NCBI RefSeq assembly: GCF_027244095.1
Contig: NC_069659.1
Location: 88,471,501 to 88,535,500 of the forward strand
DNA from: Hemicordylus capensis
Lineage: Eukaryota; Chordata; Lepidosauria; Squamata; Cordylidae
Direction: 5' to 3'
DNA length: 64,000 nt
Position numbers and translations under genes: made by a program. This document shows positions 55,800-64,000 of the stretch, piece after piece. The notes under the pieces were generated by a model that had not been told where the DNA came from, searched no databases, and was given only the letters and a program-made list of their open reading frames with translations. How positions within the stretch are numbered: position 1 is the stretch's first letter; every line of letters begins with the position of its first letter.

Positions 55800-56800
55800 G
55801 ACTGTATACCAACTTTGAAGATTTGGGAAAAAAATTTAAAGAACTAAATTTGGTGTACCCGACTGCATTTCCAATTCGGTGATATGCATGGAGGTGGGCA
55901 TACTTAAATTGGAAACCAGGGCTTGGCTCCTAAGGATATTTTATTGGATTAAACTTCATTTGCATCTGTTAGGGCTAATTCCAAAGCTTTTTGCGGCTGA
56001 GCCTCAGGCATCTTGGTCTCCCAAAATGATAAATAAACTTTGCCAATGCGGCCTATCACCCACTCTATTACTAGAGAGCGGTGAGAATACCACCCACAGT
56101 TTAGTACGACAGATATTGGTTGACATAGACATTCAGGAAGAGAAGGGTTGTTTACCACCTTTTTATAAACAAGTATATGCTAAGACGGATCTTGCCCCAG
56201 CAACGTATTTATTTGCGATCATCTTGAGTAAATTCAGATGGGCCTTCTCCAGGGCCAGGTTCAACGCTTTCCCTTCTGCAATGCTTTATGGGAAATATTT
56301 GAAACTATTATATGAAGAACGGAAATGCCCCTGTGGAAAGGCGATCAAAACCATGGCCCACATTCTTCTAAAGTGTTCAATATATCAAAACTTGAGGTTT
56401 CAACTAATCAGTCCACTGATAAAAGATATGAGGGGACAACCTGAGGATCTTGTTGTAACATATTTATTAGCAGATAAAGATGCAACTATTTCATATGTTG
56501 TAGCTAAATTTTGTTATGTGGTCACCAGATTAAGTACTTCAAAAGAATAGAATACAGTTTCGGGCTCCTTAGTGTTAACTTTAAATTATGTATATACACT
56601 TACGCCTTTCCAATGCCGTTATTTTATCTTTTTTTAATGTGTAATTATTCCAAAGCCGTTATCCATTTATGTGTAATTGATTTTCTATTTACATTTTTCT
56701 TTTTAACTATGTAAAGATTTTTATTTCTCTTTTGGTCAAAGACCGTAAAGAAAGTATGATGAATCACCATTTTCTAATAAAAGTACATTTTTGTTGTCTA
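55800..56800 (+). mobile_element. Non-LTR retrotransposon C-terminal fragment
   Basis: An open frame at 55879-56550 (223 codons) ends in a zinc-knuckle-like CPCGKAIKTMAHILLKC (C-x-C-x9-H-x4-C), common at the C-terminus of some LINE reverse transcriptases, preceded by FSRARFNAFPSAMLYGKYLK. Downstream GGTCAAAGACC can form a small stem near the 3' end, followed by AATAAAAG. The clade (R4/Dong-like or other) is not certain. 5'-truncated: no catalytic reverse-transcriptase motif is present. Confidence 0.55.
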
Positions 56801-56921
56801 ATATAACCTTAATACATATTCAGAGATGTAGATTTCATTTTTAGAAGGTAGGTACACACTGTAATAGGTACACACTTCTCATAATGCTTTTCCATTCGGG
56901 CAACTAGGCTCGCTTCCTCGG

Positions 56922-56984
56922 CCCCACCTTCCTCCAAATGAGGCAGATCTGCCTCAGATCTGCCTCATTTGGAGGAAGGTGGGG
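56922..56984. repeat. Perfect 29-bp inverted repeat with 5-nt spacer
   Basis: Arm 56922-56950 and its exact reverse complement 56956-56984; the spacer is GCCTC. Pairing continues imperfectly for about ten further bases outward. Confidence 0.95.
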
Positions 56985-58794
56985 TCAAGGAAGGGAGTCT
57001 TTTGCCCACTTTTTCTCCAACTCCATCCGTTCCTCTGTCCTTCTGCAGTCAGTCAGTGGTGGCCGTGGCAGTGAGTGCTTGAGTGTGTTTCTTTTACAGC
57101 AGCGCACCTGTCGCCAGCATGCCCGCCCCAGCCAGCAATGCCCCATTCCTTTCGAACTTTTTGAACCCGAGCAGCCATTCCTTTCCCATAGTTTGGGAGG
57201 CGGGAAAGCTCTTGCCACTGTCCTGCTCCACCACCGCTCAGTGGCTGCTTTAAACATTTTTTTAAATTTTTTAAGGTCAACAAGTGGGAGAATTTGTGTC
57301 CCGAACAGGACGAGCATTTCCCTGCTGAAAGTCAGGACATCCTGCACAGTGCGAGACAGTTGGCAACCCTAAGCCAGGCCATGAATTTCATTGTTGCACT
57401 GTTTGCATCTTGCACACATGTGCATCTTACCCACAGGTACAGGAATGGCATGAAAACATTGTCCAGTGGAGTTTCTTTTACAGCTTGCTGCCATGATAGG
57501 TGTTTCCCTTCTAAAATGGAAGGAATACTTGGAAATGTTTCCTTAGGACTGCATGGATATGTTCTGTTCATTTTTGGTTTCACTTTCTATTCCTATCCCT
57601 TGCATTTATATCCAGACTCCTTCTCCTTGCTCGGATCTATTCCATCCCTCCAAATCCTCTATTCATTCATTGGCCTTCTTTAGCCCAATTCAGACATTAT
57701 GCTGTACAAATGTACACATTTGTGTGAATTATTATACCTGGGTTAATTTTAAAAGTGAACCTGGATACAGGCCCTTCAAATGCATGGTACAGATAGGAAG
57801 TGTATTGCTATGTTAATGTTCAACATAACACGTAAATAACTGTACCTGTGCACAGATTTGTTCCTGTGTACACTGTGCACTCAATGTACAAGTGTTGAAT
57901 ATAATGTGTGAATGGGCCTGATGTCTTTGCACTTTTTGAGAGAGTGCGGGACAAGGGCTTGACTGTCTGTGTGTGTGCGCTGCAAGTACATCACCTGCAG
58001 ATTAGGTCTGATCAGGTTTGTTATCTCTCATCCCCATATACTGCTTTTACAAATTCACAGAATATAATTAGGAGTTATGATTAATATTCATGGTGATTTA
58101 TTTGACCTAGGTTATTTTTTATATATTTTTTAAAAAATCCAATTAAAATCAAATCTGATTTAAAATTTTAAAAATCAAATTTAAATTTTAAAAATCAATT
58201 TTAAAAAACACACCATTGATTTTTATCAACCTTGACTAGTTATGTTTTGTTGGTCACCCCATATTTGCTTTCATATTTCCAGCTGTTTCACAGATGTCTT
58301 CAGGAAACGGGAAAGATATAAATGTTTGAGGCTTTTAAAAAAAATCACCTTTTTGGTAATGTCTACGGATGGAAAGGCAAGTTATGTTGAAGTATTTTAG
58401 CTTATTTTTATTTTATCTTTGCATTTTGTAAGCCACCTCATGTGAGAAAGGTGGGGTATAAATACTGAAATAAACATTTTAACAAAATGAATAGCATATA
58501 AGAAATTACTTTGTTTTCCCCATTCCCACTAATATTTATCCTTTCCTACAAACTATTAAGATTACTAGTAAAAACTCTCAACAAAAATACCCTTAATTGC
58601 GCAAAAAAAGAAAAAAGCTGGTAAACATAAAAGCATAAGACATTTTGATGTAACACACCACCTTCAATTAAATAAATGAGCACAGATGAAAACCTCCTCT
58701 TTTCCCCAGCTGTTCCTTAGAGGTGATAACATTCTGTTCCATGACTTGCAGAGAGATAGTGGGTGGGGTGGAGGAGAGAAAAGGAATCACCTGA

Positions 58795-59065
58795 TTATTC
58801 TCAGAGGCTAATAAACTTTATGGCATTGGCCAACGCCTCCCGAGCATTAATGTCAGGTCTCAATTTCTCTATAAATAATACTTCCTTGATTTTCCTTCTG
58901 TGTAGGTTCCTCTCAAACCCCAGAATAGATTCTTTAGTAGGCACCATTTGGCCTTCATGCTTAATCCTCATGTGCAGTGACCAGTGTTTCATTTTCTGTG
59001 CACAATGCCTCATATCTGCTAGATGTTCTTTATAGCTATCTTTCAAGGATTACGCAATATAGAAT
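58795..59065 (-). mobile_element. Penelope-like element remnant (C-terminal endonuclease region)
   Basis: The minus-strand frame 58801-59046 encodes HLADMRHCAQKMKHWSLHMR, GFERNLHRRKIKEVLFIEKL and RPDINAREA, resembling the part after the GIY-YIG motif in Penelope endonucleases. The GIY-YIG motif itself is not visible. Short and degraded. Confidence 0.5.
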
Positions 59066-59184
59066 GTAAAAACCCAAAATGTCTTGCTACATTTTTAACA
59101 ATAAATAGAGAGATGTTGCTCCTTTATAGAGCAGGTTCCAGATGTCTTCCCTTAAGTAGTACTGCTGTTGTCGCAAATAAATTA

Positions 59185-59440
59185 AAGTGTGCCGTCGAGT
59201 CGGTGTCAACTCCTGGCAACCACAGAGCCCTGTTGTTGTCTTTTGGAGACTACTGAAGGGGTTTACCATTGCCATCTCCTGTGCAATATGAAATGATGCC
59301 TTTCAGCATCTTCCTATATATCACTGCTGCCCAATATAGGTGTTCCCCATAATCTGGGAAACATACCAGTGGGGATTCGAACCGGCAACCTCTGGCTCGC
59401 TAGTCAAGCCGTTTCCTTGCTTCGCCATTGCATTGTAAAA
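59185..59440 (-). repeat. tRNA-derived SINE (reverse), full copy
   Basis: AAAGTGTGCCGTCGAGTCGG, GGGGTTTACCATTGCC, GGGGATTCGAACCGGCAACC. Confidence 0.85.
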
Positions 59441-59794
59441 GCATAAAAAGATATTTTAGGGGAAATGTGGATCTCCCCAAGAAAGCTTGTTATATATATC
59501 ATGGTTGTTTGCTTATCAAATGCACCTGACCTATCCTTATTAATCAAATAGTGAATGATGAGAAGCAACAAAACTCTACTCCACTATCCACTCTGACACT
59601 TTGAAACATTTATTTTAACTAGCAACATGCTCACCAAGGGATGGGAATGCATATTGAGGGCTTAAGCCGGAATGGCTGTTTCCATAATGTCAGTGCTGAG
59701 TCAACATTGTTGACTGTGCTTGGAGGAGTGGGGAGGCTTATCCCCAGTTGCCCCAAATCCTGGGAAATGTGGGCCTGCCTTCCAAAGAGATGTA

Positions 59795-60960
59795 TTCTAA
59801 GAACATAAGAATGACCCATCCTGTTTCACACAGTGGCCCACCAGATGCCACTGGGAGCCTACAGGCAGGAGTTGAGGACATGCCCTCTCTCCTGCTGTTA
59901 CTCCCCTGAAACTGGTACTCTGAGGCTGGAGATGGCCTATAGCCCTCCAACTAGTAGCTGTTGATAGACCTCCTCTATGAAGTTATCAAAAGCCCTTTTA
60001 AAGCCATCCAGGTCCTCTTAAAGCCATCCACCACATCTTGTGGCAGAAAATTCCACAAGTTGATTATGCATTGTGTGAAAAAGTACTTCCGTTTGTTGGT
60101 CTTAAATTTCGTGGCAATCAATTTCATGGGATGACCGTTGGTTCTAGTGTTATGTGTGAGAGAGAAAAATTTCTCTCTATCCACTTTCTCCACACCATGC
60201 ATAATTTTATAGACCTCTATCATGTCTCCCTGCAGTCATCTTTTTTCTAAACTAAAAGGCCCCAGGTGTTGTAGTCTTGCCTCATAAGAAAGATGCTCTA
60301 GGCCCCTGATCATCTTGGTTGCCCTCCTCTGCACCTTTTCCAGTTCTACAATAGTGATGTGCACGAACCGGTCTGGAGGCCATTTGAGGCCTGTGAACTG
60401 GTTCGAGCGTGGCCCGGTCCAGCGGTCCAACGCCAGGGTGTGTGTGTCTCACTTTAAGGGCGGGGGGGTGTACTTACCCCTCCCGCTGTTTTCCCCCCTC
60501 TGGCACTCCATTTTATGTTGAAAATTTCGGGGCGGCAGCGTTCATCCCTGCTGCCCCAGCCCCTGTTGTTGACTGGAAAAGTGAAAGTAGCTGCCGCTCA
60601 TGCACCTGCCGCTACCGCGTGCATGCCCGCTGCACACGTCGCATGTTATGTGTGTGCGCGTCGGGTGTGCATGCAGCGGCAAGCACATGCGCAGCAGCTA
60701 CTTCCGCTTTTCCGGTCAACAATGGGGGCTGGGGTGGCAGGGAAGAACGCTGCCGCCCTGAAAACTTCTCCATAGAATGGAGCACCGGAGGGGGGAAAGC
60801 GGTGGGAGGGGTAAGTACAACCCACTTGCCCTTAAAGCAAGACCCTCCACTGGCGTCGGACCACGCCTCCGCAATCCGTGCACATCCTTATTCTACAATG
60901 TCCTTCTTTAGATGTGATGACTAGAATTGTACGCAGTACTCCAAGTGTGACCAATCAATG
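59795..60960 (-). mobile_element. CR1 LINE 3' portion, split by a hAT foldback
   Basis: The minus strand encodes the CR1 reverse-transcriptase C-terminus: HLEYCVQF (about 60930-60950), [20 protein letters not shown] (60290-60350), [15 protein letters not shown], then YKIMHGVEKVD and NLWNFLPQDVV. The 3' end CATAAGAACATAAG-type octamers fall at about 59795. 5'-truncated and broken. Residues continue across the insert at 60352-60890. Confidence 0.85.
60352..60890. mobile_element. hAT foldback element, 539 bp, perfect 8-bp duplication
   Basis: Ends TAGTGATGTGCACG and CGTGCACATCCTTA; TTCTACAA flanks both sides (60344-60351 and 60891-60898). The two halves are inverted copies for most of their length (for example CTTACCCCTCCCGCTGTTTT against GAAAGCGGTGGGAGGGGTAAG-type sequence), so the whole element can fold back. 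GC-rich, no transposase. Confidence 0.88.
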
Positions 60961-60964
60961 AACA

Positions 60965-62080
60965 CTCTCCCTGTGTTGTCATTTGTGATTAGTTTCCCTC
61001 ACTCTGTATACCTTTTGCTTGCAGACCTGTTAAGCATGGCTCCCATCAGCTCTTTCCTTAATATGAGGTGTGTTGGTTGTTAGGCAGGCAAATAGGTCTG
61101 AGATATACATCAGCATCCATTAATTAGGCTTTCCCGCCCCAATACACTAATCGCCAAGCTATAAAAAGCCTAGAGGATATTTTCTGTAAGTGAATAGCAT
61201 GAGTGTACATGCCTCTCTAGCCACTATAATTTATTGTAACAGGATGATTCCAGCAAGAGCTCCTTTTTGGGTGGGTGGGTGGGTGGGGGGCTGTGGAGAA
61301 TCCCTCTTAACCAGTAGTAAAATCTGCATAGGAGTGCAGCTGCCCTCTTGAAATTTCATTTCACCAGGGGAGGCCAATTTATTTCAGTTTCAATTAAGTT
61401 ATTTGAGACCAAGTCTTTGGCCCAGATTCTTTATGGAGCCCAATTAGGTCTTTCTCCTAATATCACTACTTTACAGGTGAAACTCTGAAAATTAGAATAT
61501 CGTGCAAAAGTCCATTAATTTCAGTAATGCAAATTAAAAGGTGAAACTGATATATGAGACAGGTACCTCCCACCTGATGGGAGGGGCTGATGAGTGAGTG
61601 TAGGGTGAGAACAAAGGAAACACTGCTGAAAGAGACAAGGAGTTTTAGGAGACAGCAATAGACAAAGTTTGGGAGGGACTCAATAAAGAAACTGAGAGAA
61701 ACACCTTGTGGTAGAGGGCCACGCCCTGGAAATCCTATGAAATCTGCTGTTGCTTGCAACAATACAGTGTTTCTCACCTTCACCTGATGCTCAACTTGTG
61801 TATTTATGAATAAACCAAATATTACAAATGTAGCCTAACTCTCAAGTGATATTTTCTCCAAAATACAGCCCAAACTTATGTTGATCTGTCTACCTCTCCC
61901 CCCGCCCACCACTGAACTTCTCACCACTTGGGAAAGTTGGAAGCTCTTAATATGAAGTAGTTGTTTTAGGCAGCAGATTCTAGAGGAGCTGTGACTTTCC
62001 TGCCTCCAACATCCATCTCCTGTTTTCCTACCCTCTTAACATCCATATTGTGTATGTTATGAAAAATGGGAAGGAAATGT
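60965..62080. other. Intergenic stretch, mostly unrecognised
   Basis: Contains the solo Tc1 end at 61474 and a (GGGT)n run near 61270. 61565-61850 has two AATAAA motifs but no defined repeat ends. No gene. Confidence 0.4.
61474..61559. repeat. Solo fragment of the same Tc1 terminal repeat
   Basis: About 86 bp nearly identical to the first 86 bp of the 51251 Tc1 end, preceded by TA. No second end or transposase follows, so this is a truncated relative. Confidence 0.85.
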
Positions 62081-62515
62081 CATTTTAGCCTACTTTCTGT
62101 ACGCTTTTACTATCACCCAGCTCTCTGTGGGTGTGAGTCGCTATCAACTTTACAATGCCTGGACTGATTTGGACCAAACGTTTTACAGTTGTAGGAAACA
62201 TAGGGACATCTCAACAGTGTAGTTTGTAATGTTGTCATTCACCTCAGTTTAAGATAGCAGATATGTGAATGTCTGAGGTGCAAGTTGGCTAACTTGAACC
62301 ATCTACCAATTTGAACCAAATTTGGAACAGTTGTAGGAACACAGAGGGACATCTCAATTGTGTAGTTTGTGATGATATAATCCGCCCCAATTCAAGATGT
62401 GGGTGTGTATACGTTTAAGGCAGAAGTGGGCTAACTTGTAAAGATGGTAATTATCAATTAAGATTTAAGTGAAAGCAAAGTAGGCAGATTAGTGCTTGCC
62501 AGAACTTCTTGTTTA
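62080..62515. mobile_element. Tandem-core transposon, shorter copy
   Basis: TTTTAGCCTACTTTCTG at the left, GCAAAGTAGGCAGATTAG and GCCAGAACTTCTTGTTTA at the right. The core holds about two to three units with CCAATTTGAACCAAATTTGG and ACATAGGGACATCTCAA. Same family as 24930-25697. Confidence 0.65.
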
Positions 62516-62859
62516 CTTTTTGCTCCAGGAACAAAAACATTTGAGTCTGGCATCACCAACTAATCTGTTCTTCATTACATTATTTTCTGATTTGTAAAGT
62601 AACTTGACTAATTTTATTTCTATTTTTTAATCTAAATATTAATTTGACATACATAAAATAACAATCTTGTTGGAAAAGTCTTGCTGGTAGAAATGTTTAT
62701 TTGTTCCTATACTTCCACAACAAAACTCAGTAACTACCTGTTGACTGAGGGATGGCAAACTCCATTACCACAATAAACATAAAAGCTAAATGTCTTCTAG
62801 AAGTGATATAACTCTCAAAGTGCATTTCATAGTTACACCAAATGACCATCAACTCAATC

Positions 62860-63993
62860 TTATTTGAAAATAAGATTAACCCATTTTAAAAAACTTGTTT
62901 TAAAAGTAGGTGCATTGACACTTTGGTTTTCTGTTTCCTCAGTGTCCTTTGCAGCCTTTAGTGCCTTTGTTTTTTTCAGCTTGGTTTCATAGAGCTCTTG
63001 AGCACGTGTAATTTCTTTGTCTGCATTAAAATGCACCATCTGCCTGCTGAGAATAGGGACAACTAAGTTGAAGTCATTAATCCTTTTGTTTAGCATCTTG
63101 ATATTTTTTATAAATTGTTCACAAACCTCATTCCATTGTTTCTCTTTATGTGGTGTCATTGGATCTCCAAGTTTATTCCTAGAAGCAACCATGTCATTTC
63201 GTAATTGTTCAATTGTTTCCCGTATTTCTTTCTGCATTAAAATCCATTCTGGCTGGTATCCATTGTCTAATAGAATTCTATTCAAATTGTGAGTCATAGG
63301 ATCAATATGTGGATAGTCTGAAAATTTTTGCAATGGCTTTCCTTTACCACTGAGGTTATCAAAGTCTCCTTTTGCCATAGATTCCTGAATGAGGTCTTCA
63401 ACTAACCGTTCAATTGCTTGTGTAATCTTTGCCTTCTTACTTTGCTTTACATCTTTAGCTAACATAACATTGTGTATCGCAAACTGGTTCTCCATTTTCT
63501 GCTTTCGGTATTCCATGACCTGTTCAGAAGCCCGATCTACTCTAAACTGCATATACTGTCTCTCTCTTTGACTTGGAGTTCCGAAACCAATACCTTCGAA
63601 ATTTAAATACTGTCTATGTTGTGGTGCTTTAGGTTTGAATATTTCCTCCTCCTCCTCCTCCACCTTTTCACTTAATTTCATTTTTGTGGCAATATCATTA
63701 AGCACTGATCTGTATGCTTCTTCGATCTGCACAAAAGTTGCAGAATCTGCTGTAACTGATCCACTGTCTGGGTGAAATTGTTTGGCTAGGTCTCGGTATG
63801 AATTTCTGACATCATCCAAGGAACAGCCTTCCTGAAGTTTAAGCAGCCTGTAAGAGTTTCTGATGTTTTTAGGTCTGTGCTCTGACAGCAGCCTGTTGCC
63901 ACAGATACAGTGATGTGGAACCAGTTTAGTTTTCTTTGGAACCAGCACTGAGTACACCCAGACACGACTCTGTATTTTTCTCATCAGTACCAT
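62860..63993 (-). CDS. DNAJC28: DNAJC28, J-domain and DUF1992 protein (377 aa, single coding exon)
   Basis: DnaJ/Hsp40 family member C28. J proteins stimulate Hsp70 ATPase through an HPD motif; the specific role of DNAJC28 is little known. J-domain about 47-102 with HPD at 74-76, an acidic run EEEEEE (112-117), then the conserved [16 protein letters not shown] block (about 129-144) and the DUF1992 core [20 protein letters not shown] (170-189) followed by [13 protein letters not shown]. Human DNAJC28 is 388 aa and also has one coding exon. The start used is the first ATG, seven bases from the window edge, so an upstream in-frame start cannot be excluded. The basic, hydrophobic N-terminus would suit a mitochondrial presequence (inference). 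A minus-strand AATAAA at 62696-62701 is a likely poly(A) signal. Confidence 0.95.
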   Translation of the reverse strand: MVLMRKIQSRVWVYSVLVPKKTKLVPHHCICGNRLLSEHRPKNIRNSYRLLKLQEGCSLDDVRNSYRDLAKQFHPDSGSVTADSATFVQIEEAYRSVLNDIATKMKLSEKVEEEEEEIFKPKAPQHRQYLNFEGIGFGTPSQRERQYMQFRVDRASEQVMEYRKQKMENQFAIHNVMLAKDVKQSKKAKITQAIERLVEDLIQESMAKGDFDNLSGKGKPLQKFSDYPHIDPMTHNLNRILLDNGYQPEWILMQKEIRETIEQLRNDMVASRNKLGDPMTPHKEKQWNEVCEQFIKNIKMLNKRINDFNLVVPILSRQMVHFNADKEITRAQELYETKLKKTKALKAAKDTEETENQSVNAPTFKTSFLKWVNLIFK

Positions 63994-64000
63994 ACAAAGC

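Larger units (their letters stand above)
55663..58234. mobile_element. hAT element, 2572 bp, non-autonomous
   Basis: Ends CAGGGTTGATTTGATTTAAA and GATTTTTATCAACCTTG are inverted. Flanking ACTGGTTA (55655-55662) and ACTAGTTA (58235-58242) match at 7 of 8. The interior carries a LINE fragment (55800-56800) and a near-perfect palindrome (56922-56984); no hAT transposase is seen. Confidence 0.75.

Noticed and set aside
61565-61850. Possible solo LTR (two AATAAA motifs, TG/CA-like bases)
   Set aside because: No defined inverted TG...CA termini, target duplication or second copy seen; not enough to name an element.

Overview
This is vertebrate genomic DNA, most likely from a squamate reptile (lizard-like). 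Three host genes sit in the order and orientation of the interferon-receptor region of human chromosome 21: IFNGR2 (+), TMEM50B (-) and DNAJC28 (-). All three were read exon by exon with GT/AG borders. They are surrounded by a diverse, partly young set of transposons typical of lepidosaurs: CR1 and L2 LINEs, tRNA-derived and CORE-SINEs, many hAT MITEs with 8-bp target duplications, a Tc1 element, a Penelope remnant and a DIRS fossil.

Layout. 1-2400: repeats, then a CpG-rich promoter. 2455-26453: IFNGR2, 7 coding exons, 318 aa, splice phases 1-2-1-0-1-0, the usual class II cytokine receptor pattern. Its introns hold a hAT-in-hAT nest (2896-5586), two long L2 copies, several SINEs and a tandem-repeat element. 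26454-31600: IFNGR2 3' UTR and the tail-to-tail intergenic zone. 33482-45349: TMEM50B, 6 coding exons, 158 aa, with a non-coding leader extending upstream to a CpG island at about 53430-54480. Its introns contain a DIRS fossil (39265-41384) and several perfect hairpins. Between TMEM50B exon 1 and the CpG island lies a Tc1 transposon (51251-52860) with an uninterrupted transposase, inserted in a SINE. 54500-62500: repeats, including a 2.6-kb hAT element carrying a LINE fragment, and a CR1 split by a hAT foldback element with a clean 8-bp duplication. 62860-63993: DNAJC28 in one coding exon.

How the genes relate. IFNGR2 is the signalling chain of the interferon-gamma receptor. TMEM50B is a small four-helix membrane protein of the ER/Golgi. 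DNAJC28 is a J-domain/DUF1992 protein. They are neighbours by conserved synteny and do not form a pathway. I found no sign of a new multi-gene system. The best leads are the coding-intact Tc1 element, the datable nested insertions and several near-perfect inverted repeats.
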